Numbered from the stretch's first letter, positions 8,455-19,907 are shown. The stretch is 64,000 nucleotides of DNA from DASUAS01 sp963841415 (GCA_963841415.1 CAWJCN010000001.1:62001-126000); one strand, 5' to 3'. Made by a program: numbers and translations. The notes: generated from the letters alone by a model not told the origin.

Positions 8455-9878
8455 CGCGCCGGCCAGTCCCGCAGGGTGTCGAGGTAGAGGCCGCGCACGT
8501 GCGCGATGTGCTCCTCCAGGGTTGCGTCCGTCCAGTCGTTGGTCGCCATGGGCGGGTGCACCACGACGTCGACGGTGCCCGGGCGCATGAATTGCGCTCC
8601 GAGCGGCCACACGTCGTTCGCGTTGCGGAACACGATCGGTACCACTGGCACGCCGCCGGCCATCGCGAGGCGGAAGGCCCCCTTCTTGAACGGCCCGAGG
8701 CGGCCGGTGCCGGAGCGGGTGCCCTCGGGGGCGACGGCGAGTGACTTGCCGCGGAGCAGCGCCTCCTCGACGAGGGGACGCATCGCCGCCACTGCGCCCG
8801 TGTGGTCACCGCGGTCGATGAACACCGCGTCGGCGAGTGATCCCACCAGCCGCACGATCGGGTTCGACGCCAGCTCCCGCTTCGCCACCGCGGTGACGTC
8901 GCGTCGCAGCAGCGCCATCAGCAGCACGGGGTCGATCGAGCTCTGGTGGTTGAACAGGAACACCGCAGGGCGGTGTGACCACACGTTTTCCTCGCCGATC
9001 ACGTTGAGATGGATGCCGGCGAATCCGAGCGCGAGGTCGCCGCCGACCGAGATCATCGTGTTCACCGCGTCCGCCTTGCTGCGGTTGAGCAGCCCGAGGC
9101 CGATCCCGGTGGCGGTTCCGGCGAGGAAGCCGCCGACCGCGGCGAAGTGACGCACCGCGAGGTCGGGGGTCGCGCCGCGGCGCAAGCGGAACCGGTGCAC
9201 CGGCCAGTCGCGTTCGCGCGCCTTGCGCTCGAGCCCGCGCGTCGGGTTGGTGGGCCGCGGGTTGCCGACCAGCTCGAGCAGCTCGACGTCTTCACTGCCG
9301 TCGGCGTACGCGAAGCTGGCGCCGAGTTCGACGCCGCGCGCGGCGGCCAGCTGCTCGACCGCTCGTCGCTTGCCCGCGCCCCAGAGGTGCGGCCCGGCGA
9401 GCGCGCCCGTGAGCGCGCCGTCGACGACCTCGAAGCGCGTGCACAGGACGTGGTCGATGTCGAGGTCGGCAGCGACCGCGTCCACCTGGAACGACAGCGC
9501 CGACGAGGCCAGCACGACGGTGTGACCCTTGCGCTGGTGCGCGGCGACCAACGCGCGTGCCTCCGGGTACACGCGCCCGGCGAGCTTCTCCTTGAAGAGT
9601 CGCCGCCCGAGCTCGTCGATCTCCTCGACGGGACGGCCGCGCCACGCGCGCCCGAGGATCGACACCACCGCGTCGTAGTCCGCCTGCCCGAGCACGAGTC
9701 CGACGCCGGTCGCGAGCGCGTGCACGACCTCCTGCGGTGACACATCGCGCCGCCGAAGGCGCGCCGCCTGCAACGCCAGCGCCGAGAAGCCGTAGATCAG
9801 CGTGCCGTCGAAGTCGAAGAACGCCCCGACCTGAGGGCCGTCGGCGCTGCGCTCGACCTCGTCGACGAGCTCGTCCAC
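8451..9878 (-). CDS. HAD phosphatase / 1-acylglycerol-3-phosphate acyltransferase fusion
   Basis: A 475-residue two-domain protein. The N-terminal HAD-IB domain shows the nucleophile motif FFDFDGTLI near residue 21, the Ser motif LASSALSFQVD and the acidic motif YADGSEDVELL. The C-terminal acyltransferase domain shows NHQSSIDPVLL (H-x4-D), FIDRGD, and APEGTRSGTGRLGPFKKG (E-G-T-R). The same fusion occurs in mycobacterial PlsC-like proteins. It probably acylates lysophosphatidate, with a phosphatase step of unknown target. GTG 9878 is a safe start; a CTG at 9890 lies in a CTGA overlap with the stop of the small upstream ORF and could be the real one. The frame stays open into the repeat upstream. 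Confidence 0.85.
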   Translation of the reverse strand: MDELVDEVERSADGPQVGAFFDFDGTLIYGFSALALQAARLRRRDVSPQEVVHALATGVGLVLGQADYDAVVSILGRAWRGRPVEEIDELGRRLFKEKLAGRVYPEARALVAAHQRKGHTVVLASSALSFQVDAVAADLDIDHVLCTRFEVVDGALTGALAGPHLWGAGKRRAVEQLAAARGVELGASFAYADGSEDVELLELVGNPRPTNPTRGLERKARERDWPVHRFRLRRGATPDLAVRHFAAVGGFLAGTATGIGLGLLNRSKADAVNTMISVGGDLALGFAGIHLNVIGEENVWSHRPAVFLFNHQSSIDPVLLMALLRRDVTAVAKRELASNPIVRLVGSLADAVFIDRGDHTGAVAAMRPLVEEALLRGKSLAVAPEGTRSGTGRLGPFKKGAFRLAMAGGVPVVPIVFRNANDVWPLGAQFMRPGTVDVVVHPPMATNDWTDATLEEHIAHVRGLYLDTLRDWPAR

Positions 9879-9886
9879 AGTTGGCC

Positions 9887-9949
9887 TCAGGACGGTCGAT
9901 TCCGTTTCGGCGTCCCGGCCATCCGGCCACGCCTCCACTGCATCTCCAT
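9887..9949 (-). CDS. 20-residue Arg-rich mini-ORF, copy A of the start-site repeat
   Basis: On the minus strand ATG 9949 shares one base with the ferredoxin stop (TGATG) and encodes MEMQWRRGRMAGTPKRNRPS. The TGA at 9889-9887 is part of CTGA, overlapping a candidate CTG start for the acyltransferase. The DNA is clearly related to the copies at 42707 and 43592-43787. In the second frame, in register with the acyltransferase, it reads EAWPDGRDAETEST, so it could instead be an N-terminal extension of that protein. Whether either frame is translated is not known; the repeat at DNA level is certain. Confidence 0.45.
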   Translation of the reverse strand: MEMQWRRGRMAGTPKRNRPS

Positions 9950-10140
9950 CAGTCGGTGATGGTGATGGCGCTCTCGGGGCAGTTGGCCGCGGCCAACCGG
10001 GCCTTGTCGAGGAGGTCGTCGGGGATGTCGTCGACCAGGCCGACGCTGTGGCCCTCGTCGTCGGGCTCGAACACCTCGGGCGCCAGCACGTAGCAACGTC
10101 CGTGGCCGGTGCACGCCTCGCCATCGATGCGCAGCTTCAT
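9949..10140 (-). CDS. [3Fe-4S]-type ferredoxin
   Basis: A 63-residue ferredoxin with the spacing C-x5-C in CTGHGRC (residues 10-16) and a late Cys in NCPESAI (about 54). The position of a possible fourth ligand is not Cys, as in single-cluster ferredoxins that serve actinobacterial P450s. The acidic surface (EPDDEGH, DDIPDDLLD) fits an electron carrier. No P450 is in this operon, so its partner is probably encoded elsewhere: P450 genes lie at 37042, 43784 and 55038. The gene follows the TetR gene by 10 bp and its stop touches the mini-ORF start. Confidence 0.9.
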   Translation of the reverse strand: MKLRIDGEACTGHGRCYVLAPEVFEPDDEGHSVGLVDDIPDDLLDKARLAAANCPESAITITD

Positions 10141-10150
10141 GTCCGGGATC

Positions 10151-10804
10151 CTAAACCGCTTGCGGCGCGGCGAGTCCCCGGAGGATGAAGTCCCGATACC
10201 ACGCCGCGATGCCGAGCGTGGTCATGCGGCCGTCGTGGCGGAACCAGTGGCGTGTGCCGTTCATCATCTCGAACAACGTGTTCGTCGCGACGCCGGGGTC
10301 GGTGTTGGGATCGAACGAGCCCTCGGCGATGCCCTGTTCGATGATCGAACGGACGAACCCGTGCAGCTGGTTGCGCTTGGCCATGACCTGGTCGTAGCGC
10401 TCGCCGCTCAACCGACTCACGTCTCGCTCCGCCACCGTGGCGTAGGGAGGGTTGGCGTCGAGGACGATGCACCACCGGCGCACGAAGTCGCCCAGGCGCG
10501 TGGGGGCGTCCGCCGACTCCATCCCCGGGGGCTCGGCGATCGACTCGACGCCGCTCGAGTGGGCCTGGTCGGAGAGCGCGAAGAGGAGGTCCTCCTTGCT
10601 CTCGATGTAGTAGTAGAGGCTGCCCTTGAGGATGCCGACCCGGGCGGCGATGTCCTCGATCCGGGCGGCCTGGTAGCCCTTCTCGTGGAAGACCTCTCCG
10701 GCCGCCTCGAGGATCTCGTTCCAGCGGGCGACGTTGAGCGTGCCCCGGGGCGCGGCCCGCCCGGAGGCGCCTGCGGTCGCTGGGGATCGGGGCTCGGCGA
10801 CCAC
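10151..10804 (-). CDS. TetR/AcrR family transcriptional regulator
   Basis: A 217-residue one-component repressor. The N-terminal helix-turn-helix lies at about residues 27-75: ILEAAGEVFHEKGYQAARIEDIA, then VGILKGSLYYYIESKEDLL, a textbook TetR recognition helix. The C-terminal part is a ligand-binding domain of the type common in fatty-acid and CoA-ester-responsive regulators. GTG 10804 is the start. As first gene of the minus-strand lipid operon it probably autoregulates that operon, with an acyl-CoA as plausible inducer. The 147-bp region to the divergent ParB-type gene must contain its promoter. Confidence 0.9.
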   Translation of the reverse strand: MVAEPRSPATAGASGRAAPRGTLNVARWNEILEAAGEVFHEKGYQAARIEDIAARVGILKGSLYYYIESKEDLLFALSDQAHSSGVESIAEPPGMESADAPTRLGDFVRRWCIVLDANPPYATVAERDVSRLSGERYDQVMAKRNQLHGFVRSIIEQGIAEGSFDPNTDPGVATNTLFEMMNGTRHWFRHDGRMTTLGIAAWYRDFILRGLAAPQAV

Positions 10805-10868
10805 GACCTCACCCTATTCCGGCCTCGCCGCGCCTAGCGCCAGGCTGTCCGACCGCGGAAAGAAACCC

Positions 10869-10897
10869 TTGACTTGTCTAACTGATTCGGGTATCAA
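10869..10897 (+). promoter_or_regulatory. Sigma-70-type promoter for the ParB-like gene
   Basis: TTGACT at 10869-10874 and TATCAA at 10892-10897 are separated by 17 bases, a good -35/-10 match in otherwise GC-rich sequence. It would start transcription near 10904, about 48 bases before ATG 10952. Confidence 0.6.
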
Positions 10898-10951
10898 TCG
10901 AACGGTTGTTTGAATGCGCTGACGAAGTTGTCCGGTGATGGGGGGTCAGCC

Positions 10952-11950
10952 ATGCCGGTTCGGAATTTGCACACGCCGTCCTCGATCCAGGAAGTGCCCG
11001 GTCCCGCGCCCGGAGGGCGCGCCGGTTCCGGTGCGGACGAGGTGGATCTCGCCCTCGCCGAACTGCGGTCGGCGCCGTCGCTGCGGGCGAATGGGCTCGA
11101 CCCCGCGCACGTGGCGACCCTGGCCGAGATGCCCGACAAGTGGCCGGCCATCGTCGTCCGCCGTGCCGACGCGACCGTCATCGACGGTCAACACCGCGTC
11201 GCGGCAGCCCGTTCGCTCGGGCTCACGTACGTCCGCGCGGTGTGGTTCGAGGGCTCGACCGACGACGCCTACGTCGAGTTCGTGCGCTGCAACGTGGGGC
11301 ACGGCCTCCCCTTGAGCCTGGACGAACGACGCGCCGCGGTGCGCCACATCCTGCGCACCCACGCCGATCGTTCCGATCGCAGCATCGCCGCAGTGTGCGG
11401 CGTCTCGCCGAAGACCGTCGCGCGGCTGCGTGACGACATGCGCGCGTGCGGTGCCATGACCATCGCCACGGCCCGGGTGGGTCGTGACGGACGGGCCCGT
11501 CCCGTCGATGCCGCCGAGGTCCGCGAGCGCATCGCCCAGGAGCTCGAGGAGCATCCCGACGCGTCGCTCCGCTTCATCGCCAAGCACGTCGGCGCGTCAC
11601 CGGAGACGGTGCGCAGCGTCCGCGGCCGGCTCGGCCTTCCGGGCGCGCCGTCGAAGGAGGCGTCGGTCCCGGTTCTCGACGCCGAGGCAACCGTGCTGGC
11701 GTTGCTGACGCGCAAGGAACGGCGTTCGTGCAACTGGCGCGACGACGCCGCCCTCGTGACGAGCGACGGTGGCGACGACTTCGTGACGTGGTTCGACACC
11801 ACCACCGTCGACGACGTCGATGCGTGGAACTACACGCGTGCCGTGCCGTTGAGCCGCACGTACGAGGTGGCCGACGAAGCGCGGCGACGCGCCGCGTTCT
11901 GGTCGTCGTTCGCCGAGACCGTCGAGGGACAGGTGCGACGCCGGGCCTGA
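10952..11950 (+). CDS. ParB N-terminal-domain transcriptional regulator
   Basis: A 332-residue protein with a ParB/sulfiredoxin-like N-terminal domain (ALAELRSAPSLRANG, then DATVIDGQHRVAAARSLGL, the DGxHR box) and a helix-turn-helix in DRSIAAVCGVSPKTVARLRD. A second HTH-like stretch appears in SLRFIAKHVGASPETVRSVR. This layout matches StrR-type pathway regulators rather than chromosomal ParB: it stands alone, with no parA or parS seen. ATG 10952 is preferred over TTG 10910 because GGGGGT sits just upstream and the promoter spacing leaves a normal leader. Target genes are unknown; the adjacent hydrolase at 12000 is a candidate. Confidence 0.8.
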   Translation: MPVRNLHTPSSIQEVPGPAPGGRAGSGADEVDLALAELRSAPSLRANGLDPAHVATLAEMPDKWPAIVVRRADATVIDGQHRVAAARSLGLTYVRAVWFEGSTDDAYVEFVRCNVGHGLPLSLDERRAAVRHILRTHADRSDRSIAAVCGVSPKTVARLRDDMRACGAMTIATARVGRDGRARPVDAAEVRERIAQELEEHPDASLRFIAKHVGASPETVRSVRGRLGLPGAPSKEASVPVLDAEATVLALLTRKERRSCNWRDDAALVTSDGGDDFVTWFDTTTVDDVDAWNYTRAVPLSRTYEVADEARRRAAFWSSFAETVEGQVRRRA

Positions 11951-11999
11951 GCGTGAGCGGGTTGGGTTGCCAGTGACGGGGTTCATCTAGCCTGCGCAG

Positions 12000-12857
12000 A
12001 TGCGTCCCGTGGACCTCGAAGGCAAGGACGGACTGCGCTTGCGCGCCGACGAGCTCGGCGATCCCGACGGTCCGACCGTCGTGCTGCTGCACGGTGGTGG
12101 GCAGACTCGCAACGCATGGGGCTCGACCGCGCGGGTGCTGGCCGAACGCGGCTGGCGCGTCTACCGCGTCGACTTGCGAGGCCACGGCGAGAGCGACTGG
12201 CCGGCCGACGGCGACTACGGGCCCGAGGCGTTTGCAGGCGATGTCTACGCGATCGCCACCGCGCTCCCCGAACTGCCGGTGCTCGTGGGAGCGTCGCTGG
12301 GCGGCATCGCGTCGATGGTCGCCATCGGCACGCACGACGAACCGGTGGCACGGGCACTCGTGCTGGTCGATGTGGCGCCGAAGATCGAGCAGGACGGCGC
12401 CATGCGCATCGGAGCGTTCATGAGCGAGCACCTCGAGGACGGCTTCGGCTCGCTCGACGAGGTCGCCGACGCGGTCGCCGCCTACAACCCCCACCGCCCG
12501 CGCCCGACCGATCTGTCCGGGCTGAAGAAGAACGTGCGTCTGCGCGACGACGGCCGCTGGGTGTGGCACTGGGACCCGCGCTTCATGTCCGGCAAGCTCG
12601 GCTCACACGACGAGACGCGCGCCTCGTTGGTGCACGAGGGCCGCCTGCAGGACGCGGCCCGCAACATCACGGTGCCCACGTTGCTCGTGCGTGGTCGGGT
12701 GAGCGACCTGCTGAGCGAGGAAGGTGCGCAGGACCTCCTGCGGCTGGTCCCCCACGCCGAGTACGTCGACGTCGAGGGCGCCGGTCACATGGTCGCGGGC
12801 GACAAGAACGACCTCTTCAACGACGCCATCGTCAACTTCCTCGACCGCCTCGGCTAG
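12000..12857 (+). CDS. Alpha/beta-fold hydrolase
   Basis: A 285-residue serine hydrolase. The oxyanion strand is VVLLHGGGQTRNAW, the nucleophile elbow is VGASLGGIASM (S near residue 99), the acid follows in VRGRVSDLLSEE, and the catalytic His is in GAGHMVAGD. Length and motifs match epoxide-hydrolase/haloperoxidase-like esterases; no lid feature fixes the substrate. It starts 49 bp after the ParB-type gene in the same direction and could be co-transcribed. Its end converges on a related hydrolase at 12907-13830. Confidence 0.85.
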   Translation: MRPVDLEGKDGLRLRADELGDPDGPTVVLLHGGGQTRNAWGSTARVLAERGWRVYRVDLRGHGESDWPADGDYGPEAFAGDVYAIATALPELPVLVGASLGGIASMVAIGTHDEPVARALVLVDVAPKIEQDGAMRIGAFMSEHLEDGFGSLDEVADAVAAYNPHRPRPTDLSGLKKNVRLRDDGRWVWHWDPRFMSGKLGSHDETRASLVHEGRLQDAARNITVPTLLVRGRVSDLLSEEGAQDLLRLVPHAEYVDVEGAGHMVAGDKNDLFNDAIVNFLDRLG

Positions 12858-12906
12858 CGCGAGGTAGCGCGCCGCCTCCCCACGCGTTCCGCATGTTCGG
12901 GAAGCG

Positions 12907-13830
12907 TCAGGTGAAGACGAACTTCTCGATGCTCTGCGCGAGCTCGACGGGGGTGTCGCCCTGGAGGCTGTGGCCGGCTTCGTCGAAGTGCTCGACCTGC
13001 GCCTTCGGCAGCCGGCGCAGGAGCTCGACCTCGTCGTCGTCGTCGACCACCGACTGCTCACGCATGCCGCGGGCGAGCAGCAGCGGCACCTTGATGCGGC
13101 TGACCGCGTCCCACAGGAACTGGAAGTTGGGGTGGCCGGCACCTTCCTCGGCGTTCTCGGTCGCGGTGGGCTCGAACGCGCGGAAGCGCTGGTAGCGCCA
13201 GACCCAGCTGCCGTCCTCGCGCTGCTCGGCGTTGTGCAGGATGCCGCGCCGGAGCGACGATTCGGTGCGCGTCGGGTTGTACTGGATGGTGCGGGCGAGC
13301 AGGTCGTCGAAGCTGTCGAAGCTCTCGGGGCCGTTGATGAACTCGGCGATGGTCGACGACTTGCGCTCGTTCACCCCCGGCGTCACGTCGACGAGCACGA
13401 CCTTGCGCACCAGGTCGGGCGCGTGGTCGGCGAGCGCGATCGTCGTCATGCCGCCGAGCGACATCCCGATGACGGCCTGCGCGTTCGGCGCCAGCGCCCG
13501 GATCGCCACCGCGACGTCCTCGGCGTTCGAGACCACGTCGACGGAGCCGTTGCGGCCGCCGTCGGAGTGACCGTGGCCCGGGAGGTCGACCGCCACGAGC
13601 GGCCGCCCGAGGGCCATGGCCACGGTGTCCCAGGTGTGGGCGTTCTGCGCGCCACCGTGGAGGAACACCAGCTCGGGATCGGCGTCACCCCAGACGAGAG
13701 CGCTCAGGCGCCGGCCCGGCTCGATCTCCACGAACTCGCGCCGCACGGTCGGCGGGCCGTCGTAGGGCAGTCCGAACTCCTCGGCGTTCTCGTGGAACAG
13801 GGAGAACTCGTCGTAGGGGATGCGTTCCAT
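12907..13830 (-). CDS. Alpha/beta-fold hydrolase
   Basis: A 307-residue hydrolase, related to but distinct from its convergent neighbour. Motifs: LVFLHGGAQNAHTWD (oxyanion hole), DLPGHGHSDG, VIGMSLGGMTT (nucleophile Ser near 120), and EAGHSLQGD near the C-terminus (His). The N-terminal 40 residues (MERIPYDEFSLFHENAEEFG) precede the core. ATG 13830 follows GGAGTCC; the open frame upstream overlaps the next gene's leader. It is divergent from the crotonase gene at 13907 with 76 bp between them, which would suit shared control of an ester or CoA-thioester pathway. Confidence 0.85.
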   Translation of the reverse strand: MERIPYDEFSLFHENAEEFGLPYDGPPTVRREFVEIEPGRRLSALVWGDADPELVFLHGGAQNAHTWDTVAMALGRPLVAVDLPGHGHSDGGRNGSVDVVSNAEDVAVAIRALAPNAQAVIGMSLGGMTTIALADHAPDLVRKVVLVDVTPGVNERKSSTIAEFINGPESFDSFDDLLARTIQYNPTRTESSLRRGILHNAEQREDGSWVWRYQRFRAFEPTATENAEEGAGHPNFQFLWDAVSRIKVPLLLARGMREQSVVDDDDEVELLRRLPKAQVEHFDEAGHSLQGDTPVELAQSIEKFVFT

Positions 13831-13906
13831 CCTGGACTCCTCACCGGTCGGGCCACCGACGCTAGCGTCGGCCTCACCACGACCACCAGCGACCCAGGGG
13901 GACGGT

Positions 13907-14824
13907 GTGTCCGACGCACCCGAGTACAAGTTCGTCACCTACGAGACCCTCGACGACGGCACCATCGCGCGCATCATGCTCGACCGCGAAGACGCGCGGA
14001 ACGCGCAGAACCGCGGCATGCTCGTCGAGCTGAACGACGCGTTCCTGCGCGCCGAGGCCGACGACACCGTGCGGGTCGTGATCCTCGGTGGCAACGGACC
14101 GATGTTCTCCTCGGGCCACGATCTGGGCAGCGCGGCGAGCCGCGAGGAGTACCTGCCGGGGCCCAACCAACACCCCACGCGCACGATCAACGGCGCGACG
14201 CGCCAGGGCCCCGAGAACCTGATGCTGCAGGAGTGGCACTACTTCTTCCAGAACACGATGCGGTGGCGGAACCTGCGCAAGATCACCATCGCCCAGGTGC
14301 ACGGGTCGGTCTACTCGGCCGGACTCATGCTCATGTGGGCGTGCGATCTGATCGTCGCCGCCGAAGGCACGATCTTCGCCGACGTCGTCGGCACGCGGCT
14401 CGGCATGTGCGGCATGGAGTACTTCGCGCACCCGTGGGAGTTCGGGCCGCGCAAGACCAAGGAGCTCATGCTCACCAGCGACTCGATCACCGCTGACGAG
14501 TGCTACCAGCTCGGCATGGTGAGCAAGATCTTCCCGGCCGGTGAGGTTTCCGAGCGCACGCTCGACTTCGCGCGCCGCATCGCCCGGATCCCCACCATGG
14601 CCGCGCTGCTCATCAAGGAGTCGGTCAACCAGACCCAGGACAACATGGGCTTCTTCAACGCTCTTCAGGCGTGCTTCACGCTCCACGAGCTCAACCACTC
14701 GCACTGGGCCGTCATCCACGACGACGGCATGCCGGGCGCCAAGGTGGGCGAGGACATCCCTGAGTGGAAGGGCACCAAGGTGCGGCCGTCGCAACGCGAC
14801 ACCGCCGCCGCCGATGTCGGGTAG
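13907..14824 (+). CDS. Crotonase-fold enoyl-CoA hydratase/isomerase family protein
   Basis: A 305-residue crotonase-family protein, longer than the usual 255-260 because of an insertion around residues 80-115 (QHPTRTINGATRQGPEN). The CoA and oxyanion elements SSGHDLGS and HGSVYSAGLMLMWACD are clear. At the position of the first hydratase glutamate the sequence reads IFADVVGTRLGM, so Glu is missing, although GMEYF offers a nearby one. It may be an isomerase, hydrolase or lyase of the family instead of a hydratase. GTG 13907 follows AGGGGGAC. The next gene downstream encodes an ABC solute-binding protein after 119 bp. Confidence 0.85.
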   Translation: MSDAPEYKFVTYETLDDGTIARIMLDREDARNAQNRGMLVELNDAFLRAEADDTVRVVILGGNGPMFSSGHDLGSAASREEYLPGPNQHPTRTINGATRQGPENLMLQEWHYFFQNTMRWRNLRKITIAQVHGSVYSAGLMLMWACDLIVAAEGTIFADVVGTRLGMCGMEYFAHPWEFGPRKTKELMLTSDSITADECYQLGMVSKIFPAGEVSERTLDFARRIARIPTMAALLIKESVNQTQDNMGFFNALQACFTLHELNHSHWAVIHDDGMPGAKVGEDIPEWKGTKVRPSQRDTAAADVG

Positions 14825-14943
14825 CTGCGCTCGAAGACCCGGCGGTTTCGCGCCCTGACGCGTGTGCAGCAGTTGGTCGCGCGCGGGTCGATCTCTCCCT
14901 CGACGGCGGTATGTTCGCCGCGCATCCGCCGAGGGGGAGATCC

Positions 14944-16158
14944 ATGGGACGCACACGAATGTTCGCTCGATGTCTTGCACCGATCGCCGTCGTCGCACTG
15001 ACGGTTGGCGTCGCGGCAACCGCGGGCGCGGCGCCGACGAAGGCGCCGGGTCAGGCCAAGGGCGACTTGATCATCGGCAACATCTCGAACGCGACCGGCA
15101 GCGGTCTGCCGAGCACCGGCGCGTTCCAGACGCTCAAGGCATGGGCCAAGGACGTCAACTCCAAAGGCGGCATCAACGGCCACAAGGTCGTGGTGAAGAC
15201 CGCCGACGACAAGGCCGACCCGGCCAAGGCGTCGGAGGCGATGAAAAGCCTCATCGACGCGGGCGCCATCGCCATCGTCGGCCAGTACGCAGGCGGCACC
15301 GGTTCGGTCTGGCTGCCCATCGCCGACGACGCCAAGGTGCCGGTGATCGGAGGCGGTTGCTACGACGTCGCGCTGAACGGCGACCAGAACTTCTACTGCG
15401 TCACCACGACGGCGGTGCTCGACGGTCTGTACGCGCAGGCGAAGTTCGCGGCCGACCAGGGCGGGAAGAAGTTCGGCATCACGTACGACAGCTCGCAGCC
15501 TCAAGCCGCGGCCGCGGCGCCGCTCATGAAGGGTGCGACCACGAAGTACGACATGCAGTGGACCGACGGTCTCGGCGTGAGCAACACCCAGCCCGACTAC
15601 ACCGCGACGTGCGTCACCTTCAAGCAGAGCGGGACGACCGACGTGGGCATCGAGGGCGCGCCGCTCCTGCCGAACCTGGCGCGTGACTGCGCGCGGCAGG
15701 GGTACTCGCCGAAGTGGACGTCGGGCGACGGCCAGATCTCGCAGAACTCCTGGCTGAAGGACCCCAACATCAAGCAGGCGATCGCGGCGGTGTACTCGTT
15801 CCCCTACATGGACAAGAGCACGCCGGCCACGAAGCGATTCAACTCGGTGATGAAGAAGTACGCGCCGAGCGTGCTGAAGGGCGACTACAAGCAACCCGCG
15901 ACCACCACGTGGACGGCTGCAATCGCGTTCGAGAAGGCCGCCGAGAAGATCACGTCCGACAACCCCACCGCGGAGGACGTGACGAACGCGCTGAACACCT
16001 TCAACAACGAGACGCTCGACGGGTTGGCGCCCAACCCGATCACCTTCACCGCCGGTCAGGTGCATCCCCACAACTCGTGCTGGTTCAGCATGGTCTTGAA
16101 GAACCACAAGCTGAGCGAGCCGAACGGGATGAAGACGACCTGCACCCCGGCGACGTAA
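14944..16158 (+). CDS. ABC transporter substrate-binding protein (LivJ/LivK family)
   Basis: A 404-residue periplasmic-binding-protein type 1 receptor. The N-terminus MGRTRMFARCLAPIAVVALT is a signal peptide with a probable cleavage after AGA near residue 30; no lipobox Cys follows, so it may be secreted or held by the transporter. The mature part shows the family features GNISNATGSG, NSKGGINGHKVVV, IVGQYAGGTGS and GGGCYD, with paired cysteines in the second lobe. It should deliver a ligand to the fused permease encoded next. Family ligands include branched-chain amino acids, amides and aromatic or aliphatic acids. Strong GAGGGGGAG ribosome site before ATG 14944. Confidence 0.9.
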   Translation: MGRTRMFARCLAPIAVVALTVGVAATAGAAPTKAPGQAKGDLIIGNISNATGSGLPSTGAFQTLKAWAKDVNSKGGINGHKVVVKTADDKADPAKASEAMKSLIDAGAIAIVGQYAGGTGSVWLPIADDAKVPVIGGGCYDVALNGDQNFYCVTTTAVLDGLYAQAKFAADQGGKKFGITYDSSQPQAAAAAPLMKGATTKYDMQWTDGLGVSNTQPDYTATCVTFKQSGTTDVGIEGAPLLPNLARDCARQGYSPKWTSGDGQISQNSWLKDPNIKQAIAAVYSFPYMDKSTPATKRFNSVMKKYAPSVLKGDYKQPATTTWTAAIAFEKAAEKITSDNPTAEDVTNALNTFNNETLDGLAPNPITFTAGQVHPHNSCWFSMVLKNHKLSEPNGMKTTCTPAT

Positions 16159-16174
16159 CGCACGACTGACGAGG

Positions 16175-16203
16175 CGGTCCGGCACCGATGAGGTGCCGGA
16201 CCG
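16175..16203 (+). terminator. Perfect 12-bp hairpin between binding-protein and permease genes
   Basis: CGGTCCGGCACC and GGTGCCGGACCG flank a GATGA loop, 17 bases after the binding-protein stop. In such operons a hairpin here protects or partly terminates the receptor mRNA so that receptor exceeds permease. The second importer has the same arrangement at 60046-60076. Confidence 0.65.
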
Positions 16204-16236
16204 TCGCTCACGCGATCAGACGAGGGAGTCGGACGA

Positions 16237-19007
<2,771 letters not shown>

Positions 19008-19008
<1 letters not shown>

Positions 19009-19718
19009 TGCTCGAACTGTGCAACGTCGTCGGTGGGTACGGCGACACGACCGTGCTGCGCGACGTGTCGCTGGCGGTGCCCGACGGCTCGGTCGTCGCG
19101 CTCCTCGGGCCCAACGGCGCGGGCAAGACGACGACGCTGCGCATGGCCTCGGGCCTGCTGCGCCCGCGCCGCGGGACCGTGGAGCTCGACGGGGACGACG
19201 TCTCGCGCCTCAGTCCGTACCAGCGCGCGGCACGGGGCCTCTGCCACATCCCGGAAGGTCGCGGCATCTTCCCGTCGTTGACGGTGCGCGAGAACGTCAC
19301 GATCTACGCCCGACGCGGGACGGAGAAGCGTGCGTGGGAACGCGCGGTCGAGACGTTCCCGGTCTTGGGGTCGCGGCGCAGCCAGATCGCGGGCACGTTG
19401 AGCGGCGGTGAGCAGCAGATGCTCTCGCTCGCGCGTGCGTACGTGGTGGAGCCGCGCGTGGTGCTGGTCGACGAGGCGTCGCTCGGACTCGCACCCCTCG
19501 TCGTCGACGACATCTTTCTGTTCCTCGAGAAGCTCGCGCACGAGGGCACCGCGCTCCTCCTCGTCGAGCAGTACGTGACCCGCGCGCTCGCATTGGCCGA
19601 CAGGGTGTACCTGCTCAACCAGGGCACGCTCGTCTACGAGGGACCCGCCGCCGACCTCGACGAGGAGCGCATCTTCGAGCTGTACACCGGCGCCGCGCCG
19701 GAGGTGCCGACGACCTGA
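19008..19718 (+). CDS. ABC transporter ATP-binding protein (LivF type)
   Basis: A 236-residue ATPase with Walker A GPNGAGKTTTLRM, Q-loop CHIPEGRGIFPSLTV, signature LSGGEQQMLSLARA and Walker B VVLVDEASLGLAP, with Ala following the catalytic Glu as in many LivF proteins, and the switch His region LLVEQYV, where the usual His is Tyr. ATG 19008 shares one base with the stop of the fused permease gene (TGATG), so translation is coupled. It pairs with the LivG-like domain of the fusion to make the ATPase heterodimer. Confidence 0.9.
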
Positions 19719-19907
19719 TCGTGCGTCGGTGGCGGTCCCGCGGGACGGATCCACCAGGCACTCCGATCCTCACTGGCAGTTCTGGCGCGCCGGAAGCGGT
19801 GCTCCACGCGATGCGCCAAGATGCGCGAGAACCCAGCCGCTGCCGTGTCCGTGGCACCCACACATCTTGCCCGCTCTCATCGGACGGTGGCGCAGTGTTG
19901 GCGTGCC

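Noticed and set aside
10910..10951. TTG start for the ParB-like regulator
   Set aside because: Lies almost at the predicted start of transcription and lacks a ribosome site, whereas ATG 10952 has GGGGGT.
10952..11950. Chromosome-partition ParB and nearby parS or origin
   Set aside because: No parA, dnaA or parS-like sites are seen; HTH order fits a pathway regulator.
19719..19907. Small ORFs between LivF and the membrane-protein gene
   Set aside because: All frames are short, without ribosome site or protein-like pattern; nothing supportable found.
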